Source: Desulfotignum sp.
GTDB taxonomy: Bacteria; Desulfobacterota; Desulfobacteria; Desulfobacterales; Desulfobacteraceae
DNA length: 59,078 nucleotides
Direction of reading: 5' to 3'
Assembly: GCA_011389575.1 (NCBI GenBank)
Contig: JAABUB010000009.1
Coordinates: 1-59,078 of the forward strand
Each line of letters begins with the position of its first letter. Positions within the stretch are counted from its first letter, which is position 1. Positions 1 through 8,605 of the stretch are shown piece by piece. The notes beneath the pieces are model-generated. The model saw only the letters and a list, made by a program, of their open reading frames with translations, was not told where the DNA came from and did no database searches. Both the position numbers and the translations under genes were made by a program.

Positions 1-2
1 AG

Positions 3-1742
3 GGTCAGGAAAGCAAGGCCGGGATCGGCATCGGCGGCTGCCATGGTTTTTGCCAGATGGGTCCCCTGGTCCGTGTGGAGCCCAAAGAAACCTTTTATAC
101 AAAAGTCAAAGTCGCTGATGTCGAGGAGATCGTCACAGCCACCATTGACCAGGATACGGTAGTGGAACGGCTGCTGTACCAGAACCCCGACGGTTCAAGG
201 GCCGTGACCGAACATGACGTGCCGTTTTACAGCACCCAGCAGCGCATCGTGCTTGGCAAATGCGGGGTGATCAATCCCGAAGATATTCGGGAATACTTTG
301 CGGCAGAAGGGTATCAGGCCCTGGCCCACGTGCTTCAGGATAAAACTCAGGAACAGGTGATCGATATTGTCACCCAGTCCGGCCTGCGGGGACGGGGCGG
401 GGCTGGTTTTCCCGCCGGCAGAAAATGGCAGGGCTGCCTTCAGGCCACCGGCAGCCCCAAGTATATAGTGTGCAACGGAGATGAGGGGGACCCGGGGGCC
501 TTCATGGACCGGTCTGTACTGGAAGGCGATCCCTTTGCAGTGATAGAGGGCATGACCATCGCCGCCTACAGTGTGGGGGCCAATTATGGCTATATCTATG
601 TGCGGGCCGAATATCCCCTGGCTGTTAAGCGCCTTCATAAAGCCATTGACCAGGCCAGACAATACCAGCTCCTGGGTGACAACATCATGGGAACAGGATT
701 CAATTTCGATTTGAAAATATTCCAAGGCGCCGGTGCATTTGTCTGCGGTGAATCCACGGCCCTCACCTTGTCCATCGAAGGCAAACGGGGGATGCCCCGG
801 GTGTCTCCCAGACCCAGAACCACGGAGATCGGCCTGTGGGACAAGCCCACCGTTCTCAACAATGTGAAATCATTTGCCTATGTACCTGATATCATTCGCA
901 AAGGCGCGGACTGGTTCAAGGCCATCGGCACGGAAACCAGCTCGGGCACAGCGGTTTTCGCCCTGACCGGCAATATCACCAACAGCGGATTGATCGAGGT
1001 CCCCATGGGAACGACCTTCCGTGAAATTATCTTTAATCTGGGGGGGGGCATCCCGGACGGCGAGAAATTCAAAGCGGTCCAGACCGGCGGTCCCTCGGGC
1101 GGATGCCTGCCTGAATCTTTGCTGGACCTTCCCATTGATTTTGACTCCCTGGATGAAGCCGGTGCCATCATGGGTTCGGGCGGTATGGTCATCATGGATG
1201 AACGGACCTGCATGGTGGATGTGGCCCGGTATTTTCTGGATTTCACGGTGATCGAATCCTGCGGCCAGTGTGTACCCTGCCGGCTGGGTACCAAACAGCT
1301 GCTGGAAATCCTGGAAGACATCTGCGCCGGAAAAGGAAGAAAAGAGGATCTGGATCTTCTGTATGAACTGAGCCATGCCGTCCATGCCGCCTCCATCTGC
1401 GGACTGGGCCAGACGGCCGCCAATCCTGTACTGACCACCCTGCGGTATTTCAAAGAGGAATATGAAGCCCATATTTTTGATAAACGCTGCCCGGCAAAGG
1501 TGTGCAAGGCATTGATTTCCTATGTCATCAGTGAGGAGCGTTGCAAAGGATGCGGCATATGTGCCAAACACTGCCCGGTGAATGCCATTACCGGAGAAAA
1601 GAAACAGGTGCATGTGATTGATCAGTCCCTGTGCATTCAGTGCGGGGTCTGCATGGAAAAGTGTCCGAAAAAATTCCGGGCCGTGGATTGTGTGTCGCCC
1701 CGAATCAAAGCAGCTGTACCTGAAAAGATGGAAACCACATAA
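3..1742 (+). CDS. NuoF/HndC-like NADH-binding diaphorase subunit, 5'-partial
   Basis: The reading frame is open at the left edge, so the N-terminus lies outside the window; 579 residues are visible. It starts inside a thioredoxin-like [2Fe-2S] segment (CHGFCQMGP). The NuoF core follows: the NADH/FMN loop GRGGAGFP near visible residue 130, an NGDEGDPGAF acidic loop, an SLBB region, and the N3-type [4Fe-4S] site ESCGQCVPC near residue 420. The C-terminus adds a 2x[4Fe-4S] ferredoxin domain (CKGCGICAKHCP and CIQCGVCMEKCP). This order is that of HndC or soluble formate dehydrogenase beta subunits, which pass electrons between NAD(P)H and a catalytic partner. The obvious partner is the convergent formate dehydrogenase alpha gene. 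A hydrogenase partner upstream of the window cannot be excluded. Family call is firm; the exact complex is inferred. Confidence 0.88.
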   Translation, partial: GQESKAGIGIGGCHGFCQMGPLVRVEPKETFYTKVKVADVEEIVTATIDQDTVVERLLYQNPDGSRAVTEHDVPFYSTQQRIVLGKCGVINPEDIREYFAAEGYQALAHVLQDKTQEQVIDIVTQSGLRGRGGAGFPAGRKWQGCLQATGSPKYIVCNGDEGDPGAFMDRSVLEGDPFAVIEGMTIAAYSVGANYGYIYVRAEYPLAVKRLHKAIDQARQYQLLGDNIMGTGFNFDLKIFQGAGAFVCGESTALTLSIEGKRGMPRVSPRPRTTEIGLWDKPTVLNNVKSFAYVPDIIRKGADWFKAIGTETSSGTAVFALTGNITNSGLIEVPMGTTFREIIFNLGGGIPDGEKFKAVQTGGPSGGCLPESLLDLPIDFDSLDEAGAIMGSGGMVIMDERTCMVDVARYFLDFTVIESCGQCVPCRLGTKQLLEILEDICAGKGRKEDLDLLYELSHAVHAASICGLGQTAANPVLTTLRYFKEEYEAHIFDKRCPAKVCKALISYVISEERCKGCGICAKHCPVNAITGEKKQVHVIDQSLCIQCGVCMEKCPKKFRAVDCVSPRIKAAVPEKMETT

Positions 1743-1879
1743 CCCTGAAAAAAATGCCCCATTGCGCCGTAATCGGATGGCTGTTTGATCCGGTTCCGGC
1801 GCTGCTCAGCAGTATTGTCGACACAGCCTTTGGAAGAAAATGAAGCCATGCGCGCCAGGCGCATGGAACCGTAAAAAAA

Positions 1880-1919
1880 GCCGGCGTTCCTGACATATTA
1901 TGGTGTCAGAAACGCTGGC
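1880..1919. terminator. Bidirectional intrinsic terminator between the NuoF-like gene and fdhA
   Basis: A 16-bp stem (1880-1895 with 1904-1919, one G-U pair and one mismatch) closes an 8-nt loop. An A-run precedes it and a T-run (1921-1928) follows, so it can stop transcription from both strands. It lies between the convergent 3' ends of two genes. Confidence 0.85.
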
Positions 1920-1967
1920 ATTTTTTTTGTAGTATTCTGTTTATTTCAGATCAAACAGGTTTTCAGG

Positions 1968-4742
1968 TTATGCAGCCGGTTCAATGTTAATGGCACATAC
2001 CTTGAGTTCCGGAATTTTGGCTGTAGGGTCCAGTTTGGCATTGGTAAGCTTATTGGCTGCTGCCCGGGCAAAATGAAAGGGTATGAAAACAGTTCCTTCC
2101 ACTGCCTTATGGGAAACCTGCAGTTTGGCACTGATTTTCCCGCGCCGGGATGACACATTGACAAGCGCCCCTGTGTTCAGACCCAGTTTTTTGGCATCAG
2201 TTTTCGATATTTCCACAAAACATTCCGGAGACATCTGATTCAGCCCTTCCGTACGCTTGGTCATGGTGCGGGAATGGTAATGGTACAATACCCGTCCTGT
2301 GGTCAGAACAAAAGGATAGTCATCGCTTACCTGCTCTGCCGGGGACTGGTGTTCAATGGCATGAAACAGCCCTTTTCCCCTGGTGAACTGGGTGGTATGC
2401 AGAATCGGGGTGCCGGGGTGGCTTTCATCCGGACAGGGCCAGTGAATACCGATATTATCAATGCGTTCCCAGGTGATACCCCGGTAGGACGGGGTCACCG
2501 AACAGATTTCCTTGTAAACTTCATGGCTGTTTTCATACTGCATGTCATATCCCATGCGCCGGGCAATGTCACAGATGATGTCCCAGTCCGGGCGGACACC
2601 TTCCGGCGCATTTACCGCCTTTCTGACCCGCTGGACCCTGCGCTCGGTATTGGAAAAAGTACCGTCTTTTTCCGCCCAGCAAAAGGAAGGCAATACCACA
2701 TCTGCCATGGCAGTGGTTTCTGTTTCAAAAATGTCCTGAACCACCAGAAATTCCAGGTTGGCCAGGGCTTTTTTGGCATGATTCAGATCCGGGTCCGTTA
2801 CCATGGGGTTTTCCCCGATGACATACATGGATTTGAATTCACCTGCATGGGCTTTTTCAATCATTTCAGTCACGGGTAGACCTGGTTTGGCCGACATGTC
2901 GGTCACGTTCCAGGCTTTTTCATAGCTTTGTCTGGCCTGGTCACTGGTCACGGCCTGATAGGCAGGGAACACATTGGGAAGTCCGCCCATGTCACAGGCC
3001 CCCTGGACATTGTTCTGGCCCCGGAGGGGATTTACCCCGCCGCCGGGTTTGCCCAGGTGGCCGCAGAGCATGGACAAATTGGCCAGAGACTTGACATTGT
3101 CTGTGCCGCAGGTGTGCTGGGTGATGCCCATGCAGTAGCAGATGGCAGCTGCGGGGGCCTTGGCAAATGCCCGGGCCAGTGCAATGATGTCTTCGGCAGC
3201 AATACCGGTAATATCAGCCACATGCTCAGGGGTATAGGATGCCACAACGTCTTTTACGGCATCAAAGTTTTCTGTACGCGCTTCAATAAATGCCTTGTCA
3301 TGGAGATCTTCTTTGATGATCACATGCATCAGCCCGTTTATCCAGGCGATATCGGTTCCAGGATTGGGCCGCAGCCATTTTTCTGCAAGATCCACAAGTT
3401 TGATCCGTCTGGGGTCCACCACATAGATTTTTTTGCCTTTCAGGGCGGCCCGTTTCATGAAAGTGGACAAAACCGGGTGGTTTTCCGTGGTATTGGACCC
3501 GGTCACCAGGATCAGGTCCGAGGTTTCCAGATCAGCAATGGTGTTTGTCATGGCACCGCTTCCAAATGCTGCAGCCAGACCGGCTACGGTGGAGCTGTGT
3601 CACAGTCGCGCACAATGGTCGATATTGTTTGTTTTGAGCACGGCCCGGGTGAATTTCTGGGCAATGTAATTGTCTTCATTGGAGGTCCGGGCCGAGGTGA
3701 GCACTCCCATGGTATCAGCCCCGTGCTGGTCCCGGATCTCGACAAATTTTTTGGCAACAAGATCCAGGGCTTCATCCCAGGAGGCCGGCACCTGTTTGCC
3801 CTCTTTTTTGATCAACGGGGTGGTCAGCCGGTCCTGCGAGCCTACAAAATCAAATCCATACCTGCCTTTGACGCACAGCCGGCCCAGATTGGGTTCTGCA
3901 TCTTCAACACCGGTGATTTTCATGATGGTATTATCCTGGATATGGAGCAGCTGCTGACATCCCACACCGCAGTAGGGACAGGTGGTCCTGATAGTTTCGG
4001 TTTCCCAGGGCCTGCCTTTTCCAAGGTTTTTCTTTTCCACAAGGGCACCCACCGGACAAACCTGAACACATTCCCCACAGAATACGCAGCTGGAGTTCCT
4101 CAGGGTGGTACCTGTTCCGGCAATAATTTTGCCGTTGGTGCCCCGGAAACCAAAATCAATGGCCTGGTTCACCTGTACCTCGTTGCAGGCGGCAACACAC
4201 CTGCCGCACAGAATGCAGCGGGACATATCCCGATAAATAAACGAATTGTCATCCTCCACCGGCAGGACCAGGGGTTCTCTGTGCCGACCGCTGACCCGGC
4301 CTTTGACCTGATACCGGTAGGCCAGGGCCTGAAGCTCACAATCTCCCCACACCGGGCAGAGTTCTTCTTTTTGGTCATTTTCCATGGCCGCGATCTGAAA
4401 ATCGGTCCAGGATTCATCTGCTGCTGACCCGATGTCACAATTGTGGTTGCCGGAGTCCAGCATCAAACCAATATATATTTTCCGGTATTTTACAATTTCA
4501 GGGGATTCTGTATGAACAACCATGCCGTTTTTCGCCGGTGCACTGCAGGAAGATACCAGTTTTTTGCCCCATGATTCTTCGATCTCCACAATGCATATCC
4601 TGCATGCCCCTGTTGCCCGTGTGCCTTTCAGATGACACAGGTTTGGGATATCAATATTATTTTGCTGCGCTATTTCCAGGATGGTCTGGCCGGGGTCGAA
4701 ATTATAGGCGTGACCATTGATTGTGATGGTGTTCTGATCCAT
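1968..4742 (-). CDS. fdhA: NAD-dependent formate dehydrogenase alpha subunit, selenocysteine-containing
   Basis: One gene of 924 residues interrupted by an in-frame TGA at 3600-3602, read as Sec at residue 381. The TGA sits in the motif CARL-U-HSS, exactly where Mo/W formate dehydrogenases carry Sec or Cys. Domains in order: N-terminal NuoG-like [2Fe-2S] domain (about residues 1-80), a His/Cys [4Fe-4S] segment (SGNHNCDI...CPVWGDCELQ), two [4Fe-4S] motifs (CILCGRCVAACN, CVFCGECVQVCP), the catalytic-domain [4Fe-4S] motif CPYCGVGC, the bis-MGD oxidoreductase domain, and a C-terminal MGD-binding domain. It oxidises formate or reduces CO2, presumably with the convergent NuoF-like subunit and NAD(P). 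A shine-dalgarno AAGGAAGG precedes the ATG. selA and moaA in the same window supply Sec and molybdopterin. Automated callers would split it at 3600. Confidence 0.93.
3571..3602 (-). promoter_or_regulatory. UGA(Sec) codon with SECIS-like hairpin of fdhA
   Basis: On the mRNA strand the UGA (3600-3602) is followed, after 12 nt, by a 6-bp stem GUAGCC/GGCUGC (3571-3587) closing the loop GGUCU. The bacterial fdhF SECIS has a GGUCU-type apical loop at nearly the same distance from its UGA. Known bacterial SECIS elements bind SelB to recode the codon. The pairing and spacing are read directly; activity is inferred. Confidence 0.8.
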
Positions 4743-5180
4743 GGTGATTCCTTCCTTATTATTCCGTTCTGATCATCCTGCGCTTTACGCAAATAAACTC
4801 AACCGCATGTACCATAAGTCCCTGCCTGTGTCAACACAAACAGAAGTTAAAAACCCCTTGTCAGGCGTTGATTACTGTGTCTGCTGTTCCGGAAAAAAGG
4901 TGGTCTGGCCGCGTGCTTGGGACAAAAGGTACTGCCGGCAGCAGCACTGTATTTTGTGAAAATCCATTTTTTGAACCGCTGAAAATACAGGGATTTGGTT
5001 GACTTTTTGCTTCACAGATGGTTATAGAGTAAGGGATTTGTCCAGACCTGATCGGAAACCTGTGAGCACAACAAGACAATTGCAAACATGAAGGATACAG
5101 GCCTGGATATTGCACCGGCTTTTCCGAGAAAAACGCCCTTAACGAGGCAGAGCGCTGCCTGCAATGCAAACTGATCTGTT
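4743..5180. other. Divergent intergenic region between fdhA and the MBL hydrolase
   Basis: This 438-bp stretch holds the fdhA ribosome-binding site and possible promoter at its left side and the start of a small degraded iron-sulfur reading frame at its right side (listed separately). No tRNA, rRNA or clear operator was seen in the middle. Confidence 0.6.
4806..4834 (-). promoter_or_regulatory. Possible sigma-70 promoter of fdhA
   Basis: On the reverse strand TTGACA is followed after 17 nt by TACATG, about 65 nt upstream of the fdhA ATG. The -35 is perfect but the -10 is weak, so the call is tentative. Confidence 0.3.
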
Positions 5181-5206
5181 ATGAGAAAACCGCCGACAAA
5201 AGCTGA
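5088..5206 (+). pseudogene. Possible frameshifted remnant with an [4Fe-4S] linker motif
   Basis: From ATG 5088 the frame begins MKDTGLDIAPAF. If one T were added to the T-run at 5120-5123, it would continue SEKNALNEAERCLQCK and end at the TGA of 5204-5206. The EA-x-RCLQCK-x2-C pattern resembles the N-terminal iron-sulfur linker of GltD-type glutamate synthase small subunits and related FAD oxidoreductases. No good ribosome-binding site is visible, and the piece overlaps the longest start of the next gene. It may be a chance match or a relic of a deleted oxidoreductase. Confidence 0.35.
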
Positions 5207-6089
5207 CAACCGTGAAACAGGCTTTCCCATGCCTTTGTCCGAACGGGTCACTGTACTGGGAAATCATTTTATCAACCTGTTTCTGGTTGCAGGAGACAAA
5301 GAGACTGCCCTGTTTGAAACCGGCATCTCAGGCATAACTGATGCAGTTATTTCTCAGCTGGAAGCATTGGGGGTGACACCTGATTATCTGATTTTAAGCC
5401 ATCCCCATTCAGATCATGCCACAGGACTTCCCGGCCTGATGGCGCGATTTCCTGATGCCGTTGTGCTGGCAGGGGCAGGTGCCAGGGAATTTATCACCCA
5501 CCCCAGGGCCGGTCTTTTGATGCTGGCAGAAGATGCCTTCATGTCCAAAGGCCTTTTGCACTGGGGGATCACCCCGGGGCGGCCGCCTATTGACACAGTG
5601 CCGGACCTGTCGAATGCGCGGATTGTCAAAGAGGCAACCATTCTGGATCTCGGGGGTATCACCCTGGATTTGACACCTGTTTCAGGACATTCTCCCGGAA
5701 ACATCATAGCCAGTATCCAGGATATTGTGTTCTGCTCAGACAGCCTGGGGTTTCATTTTCCGGGCAGGGGATTCTGGCCGCTGTTTTTCACCGGTGCAAA
5801 AGCGTATTTGTCCACCCTGGCATATATACAAAACCTGGCACCTGCCATAATCTGCCCTGCCCACTTGGGACCATTGAAAAATGAAACAGCAGCCCAAGGA
5901 ATCCAGGCTGCCATTGAGGCCACACATTCTTTCATCAACCGGGTGACCCGCACCCGGCTGTCTGACCAGGAACTGTTTGCACAGCTGCTGGAGGAAAGCT
6001 ACAGGGATGAATTCACCCTGTATACAAAGGAAAATATCGCAAACTGCAACCAGCTGCTGGTGAAACGGGCCAGACAGTTTGCATCATGA
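5181..6089 (+). CDS. Metallo-beta-lactamase-fold hydrolase
   Basis: A 302-residue protein with the binuclear-metal motif HPHSDH (LILSHPHSDHATG), a later GHSPGN histidine segment and a CSD aspartate, all typical of the MBL fold. Substrate is unknown; relatives hydrolyse thioesters, lactones or phosphodiesters. The first 16 residues look non-conserved and neither start has a strong ribosome-binding site. The ATG at 5229 (MPLSERVTV) is therefore an equally good start and would clear the upstream remnant. The stop overlaps the tyrA start by 4 nt (ATGA), suggesting translational coupling, although no metabolic link to tyrosine synthesis is evident. Confidence 0.85.
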   Translation: MRKPPTKADNRETGFPMPLSERVTVLGNHFINLFLVAGDKETALFETGISGITDAVISQLEALGVTPDYLILSHPHSDHATGLPGLMARFPDAVVLAGAGAREFITHPRAGLLMLAEDAFMSKGLLHWGITPGRPPIDTVPDLSNARIVKEATILDLGGITLDLTPVSGHSPGNIIASIQDIVFCSDSLGFHFPGRGFWPLFFTGAKAYLSTLAYIQNLAPAIICPAHLGPLKNETAAQGIQAAIEATHSFINRVTRTRLSDQELFAQLLEESYRDEFTLYTKENIANCNQLLVKRARQFAS

Positions 6090-7252
6090 ACAGCTCCGGC
6101 CCTTTTTCCATGGAAAAAAACCAGAAAAACTTTGCAGAACAGATCCAGCCTTTGCGGGATGAAATCGACCGGATAGATTCAGATATTCTCTCTTTGCTGG
6201 CCAGGCGCAAGGAACAGGTAAAAAAGGTGGTGGCCTTGAAAAAAGCCTGCGATGTCCCGGTCTTTCACCCTGCCAGAGAAGAGGATCTGATTTCTCGCCT
6301 CAGAACCCAGGCTGAAGAAAAAAACCTGGATCCGGATATCATTGAAGACCTTTTCCGGGTGATCCTGCGCCACTCCCGGGTCAACCAGGCTTCTGACATG
6401 CACAGCAAAGGCGTCCGTCCGGGTGCCAGGGTATTGGTCGTCGGCGGTGCCGGACAGATGGGGGCCATGTTTGCCGCTTTGTTTGAAAAATCCGGATATC
6501 AGGTCCGGATTCTTACCGAATCCGACTGGGAAAACGCCCCTGGCCTGTGTGCGGATATCGACCTGGTCCTGGTATCTGTGCCCATTGAAAAAACTGGTGC
6601 GGTGGTTGAAAAAATCTCTCCCCATCTGCCCGGGAACGCCCTTCTGGCTGATCTGACGTCCGTAAAAAAAGAACCGGTTGCCGCCATGTGCCGCTGCCAC
6701 AAAGGACCTGTGCTGGGGATCCATCCGCTGTTCGGCCCCACCACCACATCTCTGGACAAACAGATCATTGTGGTTACCCCTGGCCGGAATCCTGAGGCCG
6801 GTCACTGGCTGGTGGAACAGCTGGGTCTGTGGGGGGCGGTCCTGGTACAGTCCACCCCCCGGGAACATGATGAGATCATGGAAATCGTCCAGGCCCTGCG
6901 CCATTTTGCCACCTTCTGCTTCGGCAGATTTCTGTTTGAGCGCGGGGTGCATATCCAGCGGACCCTGGAATTTTCCAGCCCCATCTACCGGCTGGAACTG
7001 GGCATGGTGGGAAGGCTGTTTGCCCAGGACGCCGGGCTGTACGCCCAGATCATTTTTGCCACAAAAGAACGCCGCCAGCTTTTAAAACAATTTGTCACCT
7101 CTTTGAACCAGCACCTGGACATGCTGGAAAATAACGACACCCAGGCATTCATCCAGCAGTTCAACGCCATCGCCCGGTGGTTCGGCCCCTTCTCCGACCA
7201 GGCCCTGCGGGAATCCACCTTCCTCATCAACCGGCTCATCGAGCGCTTCTAA
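6086..7252 (+). CDS. tyrA: Bifunctional chorismate mutase / prephenate dehydrogenase
   Basis: A 388-residue protein. Residues about 18-95 form an AroQ-type chorismate mutase helix bundle (LRDEIDRIDSDILSLLARR). Residues about 110-385 form the prephenate dehydrogenase, with a Rossmann NAD-binding loop VVGGAGQMG near 118 and the HPLFGP active-site motif near 212. This is the T-protein architecture known from E. coli, converting chorismate to prephenate and then to 4-hydroxyphenylpyruvate for tyrosine. The ATG overlaps the upstream MBL gene stop. The gene is convergent with the MotB-like gene. Confidence 0.93.
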   Translation: MNSSGPFSMEKNQKNFAEQIQPLRDEIDRIDSDILSLLARRKEQVKKVVALKKACDVPVFHPAREEDLISRLRTQAEEKNLDPDIIEDLFRVILRHSRVNQASDMHSKGVRPGARVLVVGGAGQMGAMFAALFEKSGYQVRILTESDWENAPGLCADIDLVLVSVPIEKTGAVVEKISPHLPGNALLADLTSVKKEPVAAMCRCHKGPVLGIHPLFGPTTTSLDKQIIVVTPGRNPEAGHWLVEQLGLWGAVLVQSTPREHDEIMEIVQALRHFATFCFGRFLFERGVHIQRTLEFSSPIYRLELGMVGRLFAQDAGLYAQIIFATKERRQLLKQFVTSLNQHLDMLENNDTQAFIQQFNAIARWFGPFSDQALRESTFLINRLIERF

Positions 7253-7271
7253 CCGGCAGCAGGTGGGGGCA

Positions 7272-7314
7272 GCAGGTGAGGTGGGGTCAGGGTGAGTGAG
7301 GTGGGGTCACCTGC
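7272..7314. repeat. G-rich direct repeats with flanking inverted arms between tyrA and the MotB-like gene
   Basis: Two exact copies of the 14-mer GTGAGGTGGGGTCA lie at 7276-7289 and 7296-7309. They are flanked by 8-bp arms GCAGGTGA (7272-7279) and TCACCTGC (7307-7314). The segment lies in the 64-bp convergent gap and might act as a transcription stop, but there is no T-run. Confidence 0.7.
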
Positions 7315-7316
7315 GG

Positions 7317-8594
7317 TTAATAGTTGGTCAGCTTGATTTCTATGCGCCGGTTTTTCCGGTACGCTTCTTTGGTATCTGCCGGGTCAATGGGATGGTATTT
7401 GCTGAATCCGGCAGCTGCCATGCGTTTTTCCGGAATCCCCTGGCTGCTCAAAAACTGGACCACTGACAGGGCCCGGGCAGTTGACAGCTCCCAGTTGGAG
7501 GAAAAAAATTCATTATTTATGGGCACTTTGTCACTGTGACCGTCAATGCGCAGAATCCAGTCGATATCATCGGGAATTTTTTTTGCAACCATAATAAGGG
7601 TTTCAGCCAGTGCGGCCAGATGCTCTTTGCCTGCATCCCCCAGGGTGGCTGAACCGGATGCAAACAAAAGTTCCGCCTGAAAAACAAACCGGTCCCCCCG
7701 GATAGCAATGGCAGGGTTATCCCCCAGAATCTGGTTGAGCCTGCCGAAAAACTCCGACCGGTACCGGGTCAGTTCATGCACTTTTCTGGCCAGGGCAATA
7801 TTCAGCTGTTTGCCCAGATCGGCTATTTTTTCATCCTTTTTTTCACCAGCTTCTTTTGCCCGGGTCAAAGCAGTTTTGATGACATCCAGCTGTTCCCGGA
7901 GCCTGGAGATCTGATCTGAAAGCAGCGCCACCTCGGCCCGGGCAGAGGCGGATAACTGCTGTTCTTTTTCAATGGCCTGCTTCTGGGATGCCAGTACCGC
8001 GGACAGGGCCTGGATGCGGATATCCTGTTCTTCGATTTTTTCCTGGGCCAGCATGGTTGTTTCTGTTTTATCAGCCAGACGGGCAGCCAGGCGTTTGGAT
8101 CGGTCCCGCAGCACGGATACGTCCCGGTCCCTGGCCGCCAGGGTGGCTGCCAGATCTCCCACCTCCTGTTCCAGTTTTTCTCTGACCTGCCGTAAGGCGG
8201 TAATATCTTCATTAAGACTGGCAATGGTGAGCATCTGGTGTTTGATTTTTGCCTGGTCCTGTTCTGATTTTGCTGAATAATCAGCTACCTGGGACATGAG
8301 GACCTCTCTGTCTTCAGACAGGCCGATGATGGTATCTGACAGCCGGGAAACTTCCGTTTCCAGCCGGGTTGATTTTTCTTTTTCAAGCCCCAGCATCTCA
8401 ACCAGCTCGTTCACCTGGGTGTGCAGGCGGGCCAGTTCGTTTTTCTGGCCATAGAGCACCTCACTGAGCAGAAACTGGGCCACAACAAAGATCATCAGCA
8501 CAAAAATCACCACCATCAGCAGGGCTGACAGGACATCCACATATCCGGGCCAGGCTGTTATAGGGCTTGCGGTTCGCCGCGCTCTGGATAACAT
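7317..8594 (-). CDS. MotB/OmpA-like peptidoglycan-binding protein with long coiled coil
   Basis: A 425-residue protein with one N-terminal membrane helix (about residues 20-45, preceded by YVDVLSALL with a candidate channel aspartate). A long heptad-rich coiled coil follows (about 50-265), then a C-terminal OmpA/MotB domain (about 285-425; DGHSDKVPINNEFFSSNWEL and the closing NRRIEIKL). The OmpA domain should grip peptidoglycan while the helix contributes to a proton or sodium channel with the upstream MotA/TolQ-like partner, 11 bp away. The coiled coil is far longer than in flagellar MotB. No flagellar genes are nearby, so a role in envelope energetics is more likely than flagellar rotation. 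Function is inferred. Confidence 0.83.
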   Translation of the reverse strand: MLSRARRTASPITAWPGYVDVLSALLMVVIFVLMIFVVAQFLLSEVLYGQKNELARLHTQVNELVEMLGLEKEKSTRLETEVSRLSDTIIGLSEDREVLMSQVADYSAKSEQDQAKIKHQMLTIASLNEDITALRQVREKLEQEVGDLAATLAARDRDVSVLRDRSKRLAARLADKTETTMLAQEKIEEQDIRIQALSAVLASQKQAIEKEQQLSASARAEVALLSDQISRLREQLDVIKTALTRAKEAGEKKDEKIADLGKQLNIALARKVHELTRYRSEFFGRLNQILGDNPAIAIRGDRFVFQAELLFASGSATLGDAGKEHLAALAETLIMVAKKIPDDIDWILRIDGHSDKVPINNEFFSSNWELSTARALSVVQFLSSQGIPEKRMAAAGFSKYHPIDPADTKEAYRKNRRIEIKLTNY

Positions 8595-8605
8595 GCTGTC
8601 TCCTG

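Noticed and set aside
1968..3551. fdhA C-terminal half as a separate gene starting at the ATG at 3551
   Set aside because: The frame is continuous with the upstream half across a TGA in the Sec motif, and a SECIS-like hairpin is present.
2928..4427. 499-residue frame antisense to fdhA
   Set aside because: Shadow of a well-supported gene; no recognisable domain.
4905..4925. Sigma-54-like site TGGCCGCGTGCTTG
   Set aside because: It breaks the TGGCAC half and faces away from fdhA.
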